DNA from: Nitrospirae bacterium RBG_13_39_12
Lineage (GTDB): Bacteria > Nitrospirota > Thermodesulfovibrionia > Thermodesulfovibrionales > SM23-35
Direction: 5' to 3'
Length of the DNA stretch: 15,270 nucleotides
Assembly: GCA_001805125.1 (NCBI GenBank)
Contig: MHEF01000121.1
Span: 47,247-62,516, forward strand
In this document: piece after piece, positions 1 to 6,597 of the stretch
Layout of the letters: each line of letters begins with the position of its first letter
How positions within the stretch are numbered: the stretch's first letter is position 1
Program-made: the position numbers and the translations under genes
The notes under the pieces: model-generated
Database searches by the model: none
Seen by the model: the letters and a program-made list of their open reading frames with translations, nothing else
What the model was told of the DNA's origin: nothing

Positions 1-195
1 TACCTTGTAGTTCATAATTTTTCTCCTGTATCTTTATCTCCACTTGATGCGAGTTTACTATCATTATTTTTTGTTAGTTTGTATACTTTCTTTATATTTA
101 TGTTTAAGTTAGAAAAAGAGGATGAATATATTTTAAAATTAGTTTATCAAAAGTTGATTAGCTTTAAGAACGGCATTAAATCAAAATTCTCTTAG
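1..195 (+). CDS. C-terminal end of a multispanning membrane protein, probable polysaccharide flippase (partial)
   Basis: The reading frame is open from the first base to TAG at 193-195, giving 64 C-terminal residues; the start lies outside the window. A hydrophobic segment of about 20 residues (roughly residues 19-35, LLSLFFVSLYTFFIFMF) is followed by a charged tail containing KLEKEDEYILKLVYQKL. A last membrane helix followed by a cytoplasmic tail with a KED-type motif is common at the C-terminus of Wzx/RfbX flippases, which move lipid-linked oligosaccharide across the inner membrane. The gene is AT-rich. The next reading frame, a glycosyltransferase remnant, begins within its last codons, which suggests an ancestral overlapping operon. 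The family call rests on a short tail and on context; another polytopic membrane protein is possible. Confidence 0.5.
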   Translation, partial: YLVVHNFSPVSLSPLDASLLSLFFVSLYTFFIFMFKLEKEDEYILKLVYQKLISFKNGIKSKFS

Positions 196-380
196 TTACA
201 AGGCTATGGGGTTACAAGGGCGGGATTGAGCAGTATTTAGTAAATCTTGCGAAATTATTGCATCAATCTGGACATAAGAGTACAGTAATGTATGAAAGAA
301 AATCTGATAAGCTTTTTGAAAAAGAAATTCTAGCCTGTGGAGAATATCTAATACCTTCTTTAAGAGAAATACTCTGCTGA
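180..380 (+). pseudogene. Remnant of a GT4-type glycosyltransferase N-terminus
   Basis: From 180 the frame reads KILLVTRLWGYKGGIEQYLV, followed by NLAKLLHQSGHKSTV. This is the first Rossmann strand of a GT-B glycosyltransferase, the glycine-rich GGIEQ loop, and the first helix and second strand, as in GT4 enzymes. The first codon is ATC, directly after an in-frame TAA (177-179), so no normal start codon remains. The expected ATG appears to have mutated or been lost. The frame closes with TGA at 378-380 after about 66 codons, whereas intact GT4 enzymes have about 350-400. Around 370 the coding-like signal moves to the next frame. The gene would once have added a sugar to a lipid-linked intermediate on the cytoplasmic face. 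It overlaps the end of the upstream flippase-like gene by 16 bases. Confidence 0.6.
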
Positions 381-690
381 TGTTGAGATTGTTTATGAAG
401 ATAATCCAGGGAAGTCAAATACCACCGCCTGAGGCGGTGGCTTGAATATTCAGTCCTGAAAGGTACCTTCCTCTCTTGGTGTCTCACATATCGCCTTATC
501 AGTTCTTCCGTACGACTTTTCTTCTACAGCAGAGGAGGGTTGGGATTTTGTAAGTCCTTATAAACATTGGTGTTGATCATTGGAAATCTGAAAATGGATT
601 GAAAATGTGGTGCCACAGAATATGCTCCCTAAATTAGATATTGGATGGGCGAAGGATGAAAAACCCCTCTTGGGATATAGGTTTCAGTGA
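370..690 (+). pseudogene. Decayed reading frame with several in-frame stops, interrupted by a palindromic element
   Basis: One frame (codons starting at 370, 373 and so on) keeps protein-like sequence over about 320 bases but is broken by TGA at 430, 457, 574 and 589. The pieces are SADVEIVYEDNPGKSN (373-420), HIALSVLPYDFSSTAEEGWD then FVSPYKHW (487-570), and NVVPQNMLPKLDIGWAKDEK up to TGA at 688-690. The first two stops lie in the palindromic block that begins near 421, so an insertion probably split the frame there. I do not recognise the family with certainty. The position suggests another glycan-locus gene, possibly the continuation of the upstream glycosyltransferase after a frameshift and internal deletion. 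Confidence 0.4.
421..480. repeat. Perfect 19-nt palindrome within a probable IS200/IS605-type end remnant
   Basis: Positions 422-440 form a perfect 9-bp stem (CCACCGCCT pairing with AGGCGGTGG) around one central base. A second small palindrome, TGAATATTCA, follows at 443-452. Read on the minus strand, an AAG-CCACCGCCT hairpin followed by a short T-rich stretch resembles the hairpin at the right end of IS200/IS605-family elements, where omegaRNA 3' ends also lie. No tnpA or tnpB is visible next to it. It sits inside a broken reading frame and introduces two stops, which fits an inserted and mostly deleted element. A plain coding-derived hairpin is possible, and there is no T-tract to make it a terminator. 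Confidence 0.4.
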
Positions 691-698
691 AGTATAAT
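670..698 (+). promoter_or_regulatory. Sigma70-type promoter for the downstream transposase remnant, within a nested hairpin
   Basis: A perfect -10 box TATAAT lies at 693-698. TTGGGA (4 of 6 matches to TTGACA) lies at 670-675, giving a 17-base spacer. The -10 box forms the loop of an inner hairpin (GTGAAG 687-692 with CTTCAC 699-704), which is enclosed by an outer stem (GGTTTCA 680-686 with TGAAACC 713-719). Transcription would start near 705 and lead into the Shine-Dalgarno site and ATG of the IS1380-like transposase. The nested inverted repeats are typical of an insertion-sequence left end and could make transposase expression sensitive to supercoiling or to read-through transcription. Confidence 0.5.
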
Positions 699-743
699 CT
701 TCACCGGTTAGGTGAAACCAATAAGCCAAGGAGGAGTAAGGAC

Positions 744-1004
744 ATGATACGACAAACGGTGTTGCCGTTCAAGTTAGAAAGGACAGAGGAAAAAGTCACG
801 GCGAGGAGTGGGCTTGCCCTGTATGCGGAATTTATGAAAGGGATGAGGCTGGAAGAGTTAGTGGATCGGCATATGCCCAGAGCTGGGTCAGGGAGGGGAT
901 TTAAAGCGATCTCATATATTGAGCCTCATTCAATGATGTTGTACGGTGGCGGAGAGGCAATTGAAGAAGTGCGTGAGATTCGAGAGGATCATCGCGTTAA
1001 GAGG
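744..1004 (+). mobile_element. IS1380-like transposase, N-terminal fragment
   Basis: About 87 codons from ATG 744 start with MIRQTVLPFKLERTEEK and continue through GLALYAEFMKGMRLEELVDRH, a glycine-rich GSGRGF stretch, MMLYGGG and a REIRED motif. This pattern resembles the N-terminal region of IS1380/IS4-like DDE transposases. ATG 744 is preferred over the in-frame ATG at 687 because AAGGAGG at 728-734 is 9 bases upstream and a promoter precedes it. After about 1004 the similarity stops and the frame runs into unrelated sequence, so the catalytic DDE domain and right end are deleted. The fragment is probably inactive. The family assignment is from memory of the motif pattern and is moderate. 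Confidence 0.55.
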
Positions 1005-1389
1005 CATGGAGTTGACAAATACAAGAAACTTTGGGATGATAAGGCAGACAGGATATTTATTAAAAAAGCGCATAATTTTTTAGTGCAGAAAACCTCATTC
1101 CAGGGAGGGGTGCTGGGAGAGAAACAATTAAGCAGGTGCATGCAGACTTTTAATCTTATGTTATTCTACTGGAACGGTGACATTGAATATCGGGTTGTTC
1201 ACCCGCTATGTACAGGACATAAGGGAAAAGCTGAATGGAGCTGGATACAAGGATACATCCATCTGGACTACCGAGATGGCGTCATACAGCAGAAGTCCGA
1301 CTATCAGGAGCCGGTCAAGAACACAGGGAAAAAATAAACCCCGCATCTCAGAAGAGCAACATGCAGGTGATCTGGTGCATCTTTATTGA
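1005..1389 (+). pseudogene. Frameshifted remnant resembling the C-terminal part of a glycoside-hydrolase-like protein
   Basis: The first part (1005 to about 1191) shares a frame with the transposase fragment and includes KLWDDKADRIFIKK and YWNGDIEY. The coding signal then moves one frame (+1) at about 1191 and continues as LFTRYVQDIREKLNGAGY, IWTTEMASYS and EEQHAGDLVHLY, ending at TGA 1387-1389. The order HW/YW-NGD, helix, IW-TTE, then S-EEQ-AGDLV looks like the last barrel strands of a TIM-barrel glycoside hydrolase, in which W-x-TE carries a catalytic-type Glu. The N-terminus and true C-terminus are missing. The fragment abuts the O-antigen ligase start. The family call is tentative; the frameshift is visible directly. 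Confidence 0.35.
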
Positions 1390-2843
1390 TGAGCCTGAGT
1401 GACAGAATGGTAAATATTTTCAGTCTCAGATCTCCAAAATGGTACGGGATTATCTTATTGCAAATTGGATTGGGATTATTGTGTATTTTTATACCATGGT
1501 ATCTGGTTATTCTCCTTTCAATTTCTTGTGCTTTAATAACCCTCCTTTTTATCAGATTTAAATGGTGGGCATATCTATTTGTTTTTTTTATACCTTTGAC
1601 TACAAAGAACCCAGGTTTTACTATAGAACCAGTAAAAACTAATACTTCTGTGGAGGCTTTGCCGGTTGTCATTTTTTTATCAGTAATCGCTGCTTTTGTC
1701 ATTATATTTCAGAAGTTTGCAAGACTCCATAAAGATACAATGAAAAGCCCGCTATTTATCCCAAGTCTTCTTTTTATATGTTACAGTTTTCTAACCTTTT
1801 TCTGGAGCCCAGCCCATATAAGATCAAATCTCCATTATTTCATCTATCTTATTGCTGATATCAGTCTTTTTTATTTTCTTTTTCATGTTCTTGACAATAA
1901 AGAATTCCATAAACGATTAATGTGGTGTCTGGTTTTTTCAGGAATAGTCTTATCTATTCAAGTATTCCTGAGTTTTTATCCTATTAATGTTAACGATATT
2001 GAATTTGAGATATTTGATTGGCTTTTGTTTGATATTTATCATAAGCCTGCCAAAGGGAAGAATGCAGGATGGTTTTCAAGCCCAGCCCTCACTGCCATCA
2101 CGCTCAATATCATCATCTTTGTTGCTATGGGCCTTTTGCTGACAGAAACAAGCAGAGCAAAGATATGGTTTCTACGGATAGTAATTTTAATCCTTTCTCT
2201 TGCTGTATTTCTTATTGGAAACAGAGGAGGGATATGGTCTCTTGTTATGGTTTTATACCTTTTTCTGTTTATAAGCAGGGCATTGCGAAAAAACTTTCTT
2301 CGCAATGCGCTCGTTATTTTTATTATAATTTTTATTATATTTGTGCCTACCAAAATGTTAAGTAAAAGGGGAACCTCTCGTGCAACAACTGTGAGCACAG
2401 CTTCAGGGGGGTCTATTGCATTAAGAATTCAATATTGGAAAGAGGGGTTTCGGCAGCTTAGTAAAAGAGCTGTAACCCCTTTTGGGTTAGGAATAGGTGG
2501 GTACAATAATGTCAATACTGTAAATGTATCACAACCACACAATCTCTATTTCCAAATGTTTTTTGACTTCGGTTTTATGGGGATAATAATTGCCTGTGCT
2601 TTTATTTTTCCTTTAGCGAAAATGTTCTTGACTACGATAAATCACCAGGAAACCTATCTTCAAAATATGTCTATAGCATTTGCCAGTGCTTTCATTTGTA
2701 TTGGAATAGATGCTTTGGTTTCTATTACCTACTATTTCAGTATATTATGGCTTCTGCTGGCACTGGGTTCTTCAACATTTTATATGACGCAGAAAGAACT
2801 GCTTGAGGAAAAGCAGATCACCGATACTAAATCACACAGTTAA
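1386..2843 (+). CDS. O-antigen ligase / Wzy-type polymerase, polytopic membrane protein
   Basis: A protein of about 485 residues with some ten to twelve hydrophobic segments. A large loop in the C-terminal half contains GLGIGGYNNV and then QPHNLYFQMFFDFGFMGII, with the invariant-type His at about residue 385. PHN-x-(Y/F) followed by G-x-x-G and a final helix pair is the hallmark of the Wzy_C/WaaL superfamily. These inner-membrane enzymes work on the periplasmic face, joining undecaprenyl-linked glycan to an acceptor (ligase) or to another repeat unit (polymerase); the sequence does not show which. Possible starts are TTG 1386, ATG 1389 and ATG 1407. None has a strong Shine-Dalgarno site, and the upstream sequence is a pseudogene, so the start is uncertain. 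The gene is AT-rich, as usual for such genes, and the frame is intact. Confidence 0.85.
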   Translation: MMSLSDRMVNIFSLRSPKWYGIILLQIGLGLLCIFIPWYLVILLSISCALITLLFIRFKWWAYLFVFFIPLTTKNPGFTIEPVKTNTSVEALPVVIFLSVIAAFVIIFQKFARLHKDTMKSPLFIPSLLFICYSFLTFFWSPAHIRSNLHYFIYLIADISLFYFLFHVLDNKEFHKRLMWCLVFSGIVLSIQVFLSFYPINVNDIEFEIFDWLLFDIYHKPAKGKNAGWFSSPALTAITLNIIIFVAMGLLLTETSRAKIWFLRIVILILSLAVFLIGNRGGIWSLVMVLYLFLFISRALRKNFLRNALVIFIIIFIIFVPTKMLSKRGTSRATTVSTASGGSIALRIQYWKEGFRQLSKRAVTPFGLGIGGYNNVNTVNVSQPHNLYFQMFFDFGFMGIIIACAFIFPLAKMFLTTINHQETYLQNMSIAFASAFICIGIDALVSITYYFSILWLLLALGSSTFYMTQKELLEEKQITDTKSHS

Positions 2844-2864
2844 AAAGTCATATATCATACAGGG

Positions 2865-3374
2865 ATGAAAATCTTACTTATTCAGCTATATACTGGAACA
2901 GAGTGTGAACTGGTTTATCCAATAGGGCTATCTTATTTATCTACAGCTCTCTCAGCACATACTGTCAGGATATTTGACCAAAATCTATGTGAGTCTCCAT
3001 TTTTAGAGACAGAAAAGATAATTTCAGCATTTTCTCCAGAAGTAGTCGGATTTTCAATAAAGAATATACATATTTATTCTATAAAGAAAGGTTACTTTAA
3101 TTCTGATAAAGTTCTCAGCTTATCAATTGATGCTATTAAAAAGGCCTCTGGGAGAATATGTATTGTAACTGGCGGCCCAGGATTTTACATGTTTCCATTT
3201 CATTTTATGCAGAATGAACCGAGAACTAATTTTGGCATACTCTTGGAGGGTGAGGAAACATTCCCTCAACTATTGGAGAATTTAGATTCCCCTGAGAAAG
3301 TAAAAGGAGTATATTGGAGAAACGGAGGGGAGATTTTTTTACAGGCAGGTCTACGCCTCCAGATTTTGAAATAA
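2865..3374 (+). pseudogene. N-terminal fragment of a cobalamin-type radical SAM protein, frameshifted
   Basis: The frame starts MKILLIQLYTG with YPIGLSYLSTAL, followed by VRIFDQN, VVGFSIKN, CIVTGGPGF and GEETFPQLLENL. This is the Rossmann-like domain of B12-binding radical SAM enzymes, including the G-E-(G/E)-E-x-x-F/P element that closes the domain. A T7 run at 3334-3340 shifts the frame. Reading in the -1 frame restores the usual linker (TPPDFEIMSAPRRDIIDPRKY), which normally leads to the CxxxCxxC cluster motif. That motif never appears, because after about 3424 the sequence becomes a flippase tail. In the original frame the protein ends at 169 residues. It lacks the radical SAM core and cannot be an active radical SAM enzyme. 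It follows the ligase gene by 21 bases. Confidence 0.7.
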
Positions 3375-3910
3375 TGTCAGCACCAAGAAGAGATATAATT
3401 GACCCTCGGAAATATAAGGGGTTCTCCGCATCTGCGATATCCTTTCAACTGCTCGTGTGTGCCATTATACCGATTTTCGTAAACTCCCTGCTCGGCTTTC
3501 TCTTAATTTCCATGAAAAAACAAAGGGCGCTTATGATAAGCAATATTATCTGCCTGACAGCCAATCTTGCAGCAGGATTTATCTTGGTACCGTATTATGG
3601 ACATGCAGGAGCCAGTCTGGCATTTTTTATTTCATCTTTTGTTTTTCTAATGGTGAATTTTTACTACATATCCAAATACCTTGAGGCGGTTCCGCTTCAC
3701 CGCATAGCGCTGCAGCCTTTAGTTGCAGGCGCCGTCATGTTTATTTTCCTTTTTCTTCTGGCAAATAAATTTAATATGGCGATGTCTGGCATAAGCGCTT
3801 TTCTGATATACTTTGGGGTATTGTATGTATTCGGGACTTTCACCTCAGACGAGGTAGAACTTTTAAAAAGCGCAATTCCGGCAAAATTTCAAAAGCCCAG
3901 AAAATATTAA
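3314..3910 (+). pseudogene. Radical SAM linker fused to the C-terminal half of a polysaccharide flippase
   Basis: Up to about 3424 this frame carries the radical SAM linker (SAPRRDIIDPRKYKGF). From about 3425 it changes abruptly to a membrane protein: SASAISFQLLVCAIIPIFVN, SLLGFLLISMKKQRALMI, then a helix ending in LVPYYGHAGASLAFFIS, and more helices up to TAA 3908-3910. The order F-x-N-S-L-L-G, (L/A)-x-x-K-Q, I/L-x-P-x-Y-G-x-x-G-A is typical of the second half of Wzx/MurJ-like MOP-superfamily flippases. Five or six transmembrane segments remain, against 12-14 in a full flippase. An in-frame ATG at 3374 overlaps the preceding stop (TAATG) and might allow reinitiation. The fusion is best explained by one deletion that removed the radical SAM core, any genes between, and the flippase N-terminal half. 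Confidence 0.65.
3335..3341 (+). other. TTTTTTA heptamer in -1 slippery phase at the frameshift
   Basis: Zero-frame codons are ATT (3333), TTT (3336) and TTA (3339), so the run reads T TTT TTA. This is the X-XXY-YYZ form of a -1 ribosomal slippery site, the same heptamer as in HIV-1 gag-pol. A -1 slip here joins exactly the two coding-like frames. A simple loss of one T from an ancestral T8, or an assembly or sequencing error, explains the same observation more cheaply. I see no clear stimulatory stem or upstream Shine-Dalgarno-like stimulator. Confidence 0.4.
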
Positions 3911-3918
3911 CCTACCAA

Positions 3919-4857
3919 ATGCAGACTCGAGAAAACATAATACGCGATATACTCAGGTTATTTGTCTGGTTTCCGTTCAGGTGGCTTGCAAAAATTGCCC
4001 CGATAAATTCCATGTTTTTTATATTCAAAATAATGGGCGATCTGCATTATCATTTAACCAGGGGAAAATCGGAAAGGATTGCAGACAATATAAAATATTT
4101 CTTAAAAAAAGACCAGAAAACCGCTCTGGACATTACAAAGAAAAACTATGAAAACCATTATGTTGACAGGCTCCATATATTCTTATATCCCAGAATAACA
4201 ACCAAAGAAAATATTGAAAAATATGTATCTTTTGAAAACCTTGAAACATTAGAAAGAGAATTAAAAAACGGGAGGGGTATTCTTATAGTCCAGCCTCATT
4301 TCGGCCCCGTGCAGATTACACTGCTGACACTTTCCCTGCTCGGTTATAACCCGGTGCAAATTGGGTATCCGAGAGACATCGGACTCAGCAGGATAGGACA
4401 CGCCGTGGCATACGGATACAGGTTAAAATACGAGGCAATGCTGCCACCCATTCTTCCTGCAAACAAATACCTCGGCAAAGCGTATAAGCATCTTGTAAAG
4501 GGAGGAGTTGTTTTTACTACAGGAGATGGCGCAGGCGGTGGAGTCCTGCTCGGAGAACATAAAGAGTTTAAATTTTTTGATATAAAGAAAATGTTTCCTC
4601 TTGGCCCAGCGGCATGGGCTTTAAAGACACGGGCAGCTTTCGTACCTACGTTCATAATAGCTGAGGGTTATAATAAATTCAGAATAGTCTTTGAAGAACC
4701 GGTGGTGGGAATTTACAATGATGCTGAAAGAGATATGCTTTATATAACCAAAATATTTATTTCCATCACAGAGCAATACATAAGAAAATACCCTCATTGC
4801 TGGCATTTCTGGGATGAGCTGGATGAGAGGGTCACCAGGGAAAGGAGTCTGCAATGA
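3919..4857 (+). CDS. LpxL/HtrB-family (LABLAT) lysophospholipid acyltransferase-like protein
   Basis: A 312-residue protein with an N-terminal hydrophobic/basic segment (LRLFVWFPFRWLAKIAP), as in lipid A late acyltransferases and related phosphatidylinositol-mannoside acyltransferases. These transfer an acyl chain to a glycolipid at the inner leaflet. The catalytic block is visible as GRGILIVQPHFGPVQ at about residues 118-132. The His (H127) is present, but the H-x4-E/D acid position is Gln (Q132). Other family marks are the GDGAGGG loop (about 203-209), an (A/P)-rich GPAAWALKTRAAFVP block and the C-terminal YPHCWHFWDELDERV, equivalent to the P-x-Q-W-x-W-x-x-x-R region. Length fits the family. 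The gene begins 8 bases after the flippase remnant with no good RBS, and its last codons overlap the next start (ATGA). The missing acid may mean altered or lost catalysis. Confidence 0.8.
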   Translation: MQTRENIIRDILRLFVWFPFRWLAKIAPINSMFFIFKIMGDLHYHLTRGKSERIADNIKYFLKKDQKTALDITKKNYENHYVDRLHIFLYPRITTKENIEKYVSFENLETLERELKNGRGILIVQPHFGPVQITLLTLSLLGYNPVQIGYPRDIGLSRIGHAVAYGYRLKYEAMLPPILPANKYLGKAYKHLVKGGVVFTTGDGAGGGVLLGEHKEFKFFDIKKMFPLGPAAWALKTRAAFVPTFIIAEGYNKFRIVFEEPVVGIYNDAERDMLYITKIFISITEQYIRKYPHCWHFWDELDERVTRERSLQ

Positions 4858-6548
4858 AGGTCTTCATAATAGGACTTGACGGCGCGACTTTGGAGCTTAT
4901 TGAGAAATGGGCAGGTGAGGGCAAGCTCCCAACCATAAAGAAGCTGATGTGCGATGGGACATGGGGGCACCTTAAGACCGTGCCGAACCGGAATAGTGCC
5001 CCTGCGTGGACTTCCTTCATGACTGGGAAGAACCCGGGTAAGCACGGGATCTATTATTTTTACGAGAGGCTTGCTGGAAGTTACGATATAAGGTATTTGA
5101 ACGGTGGGGATTGCAAGGCGGAGACGATATGGTCAATACTCAGCAGGAACGGGAAAAAAGTGGTCGCGATAAACATACCTATGACATACCCTGCCGAGGA
5201 GGTCAACGGCTTCATTGTAGCAGGGATGGATGCCCCGGGGGTCGACAGTCCCGGATTCACCTATCCAAAAGGCCTCAAGGAAGAACTTTTAAAAGCGGTT
5301 CCTCAGTATGTGGTAGAGCCTGGAATCACCGGCTTTGTGGCTTCCGGCAGGCAGGATATGGCGGTCTGTAAGGCTTTGGATTCGATAAAGGCACGCACTT
5401 CCGCTGCCTTCCACCTTATGGATAATTACACATGGGACGTATTCATGCTCGTGTACAGGGAGATAGACGTCCTGCAACATTATTTTTGGAAATACATGGA
5501 TGCTACTCATCCCAATCATGTAGCAGGACAGGCGGAAAAATATGGGGATGTGATATTTAACTGCTACAGGCAACTTGATGAGGAGGTTGCCAAGCTCCTA
5601 TCCAGGCTCGGCAGTGATGTCAGCATTGTAATGCTTTCAGACCATGGGGGAGCACCGTCTGAAAGGGGGCCCCTTTACATGAATCACTTCCTTAAGGCTA
5701 TAGGCGTTCTTGAGTTCAAGGATGCTTCCAAAGTCACGGGGGGATTATTAAAAAACATTGTGAGCAGGTCTCTTAAGGCAGGGATGTTATGCGTTCACCA
5801 GTACACCTCCCGCAGGACGAAAGAAAAATTGCTTCAGCTCTTTCCCAAACTTAGAGATAAGATGGAGGCGAATAAGTATTTTGGCAACATAGACTGGCAG
5901 AAGACGAAGTTTTTTAGCGATGGTAGCCGCATAGAGCTTTGGGTAAACCTGAAGGGAAGGGATCCGCAGGGCGTAGTAGATAAAGAAGAGTACGATATGG
6001 CCTGTGAGTATGTCAGGGAAAGACTTTACCAGTGGGCCGATCCCCTGACAGGGGAAAAGGTTGTAAAAAAGGTGGTTAGGAAAGAAGAGACTTACAACGG
6101 ACCTTACGTTGACGGTGCGCCGGATATACTGATATTCTTCGAGGACGGGGTTTTCATAAACGGGGTGGGGATTCATGAGCCAGGCAGCAAGGATATAAAA
6201 GTGATTCCTGTAAACATGAATGCGACAGATTTTCTAGTAAACGGGGCGCACCACGATAACGGGGTATTTTTCTTGAAAGGTGAAGGGATAAAAAAAGGCA
6301 TGAGGCTAAGCGGGGCTACTATAATGGATCTTGCCCCCACGGTCCTGTATATAATGGATAACGCCGTGCCTTCGGACATGGACGGTAAACCGCTCCTCGA
6401 TGCATTTGAGGAAAATTATACAAAGGACAAAAAGGTCAGGTTCATTGACTGGTCTGCCATTGATGCAAGGGATAAGCAAGAGGGTTATAGTCCAGGGGAT
6501 ACGGAAGTAATAAAGGACAGGCTCAAGGGCCTCGGCTACTTGGAGTGA
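4854..6548 (+). CDS. AlkP-superfamily phosphohydrolase/phosphodiesterase (COG3379-like)
   Basis: A 564-residue protein of the alkaline phosphatase superfamily. Metal and nucleophile motifs run in order: IIGLDGA (D9), SAPAWTSFMTGKNPGKHGI with likely nucleophile S48, EIDVLQH (D205, H209), MLSDHGG (D263, H264) and GAHHDNGVF (H466/H467). This is the complete two-metal set. No signal peptide or membrane segment is seen, so it is probably cytoplasmic. COG3379-type proteins are widespread in glycan and exopolysaccharide loci, but their substrates are mostly unknown; nucleotide sugars, phospholipid head groups and polyprenyl phosphates are candidates. ATG 4854 overlaps the acyltransferase stop by 4 bases and has AAAGGAG at 4841-4847, six bases upstream, so the start is secure and the two genes are probably translationally coupled. 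G+C is higher than in the flanking scar regions. Confidence 0.85.
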   Translation: MKVFIIGLDGATLELIEKWAGEGKLPTIKKLMCDGTWGHLKTVPNRNSAPAWTSFMTGKNPGKHGIYYFYERLAGSYDIRYLNGGDCKAETIWSILSRNGKKVVAINIPMTYPAEEVNGFIVAGMDAPGVDSPGFTYPKGLKEELLKAVPQYVVEPGITGFVASGRQDMAVCKALDSIKARTSAAFHLMDNYTWDVFMLVYREIDVLQHYFWKYMDATHPNHVAGQAEKYGDVIFNCYRQLDEEVAKLLSRLGSDVSIVMLSDHGGAPSERGPLYMNHFLKAIGVLEFKDASKVTGGLLKNIVSRSLKAGMLCVHQYTSRRTKEKLLQLFPKLRDKMEANKYFGNIDWQKTKFFSDGSRIELWVNLKGRDPQGVVDKEEYDMACEYVRERLYQWADPLTGEKVVKKVVRKEETYNGPYVDGAPDILIFFEDGVFINGVGIHEPGSKDIKVIPVNMNATDFLVNGAHHDNGVFFLKGEGIKKGMRLSGATIMDLAPTVLYIMDNAVPSDMDGKPLLDAFEENYTKDKKVRFIDWSAIDARDKQEGYSPGDTEVIKDRLKGLGYLE

Positions 6549-6597
6549 TGCATATGCGCTGGATAAGGTTATTTTTTATGGAGTTGCAGAGAGAAAT

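Noticed and set aside
263..487. A 74-codon minus-strand open frame across the palindromic region
   Set aside because: It covers the hairpin and the antisense of two decayed + strand frames, shows no recognisable motif or RBS, and has low-complexity-like composition.
687..743. Earlier ATG (687) as the start of the IS1380-like transposase
   Set aside because: It lies inside the promoter hairpin and upstream of the predicted transcription start; ATG 744 has a strong RBS and begins the family-like sequence.
1304..1702. Minus-strand frame of 132 codons opposite the start of the O-antigen ligase
   Set aside because: It is the antisense shadow of transmembrane coding sequence with no domain signature.
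2039..2398. Minus-strand and alternative + strand frames inside the ligase gene
   Set aside because: The ligase frame contains the conserved membrane helices and the PHN motif; the others are shadows.
3335..3341. Slippery heptamer as a proven programmed frameshift
   Set aside because: The combined product would lack the radical SAM core and half a flippase, so ordinary indel decay is more likely; it is kept only as an observation.
4344..5045. Several minus-strand frames across the acyltransferase/AlkP junction
   Set aside because: The + strand frames carry full catalytic motifs and a good RBS; the minus frames do not.
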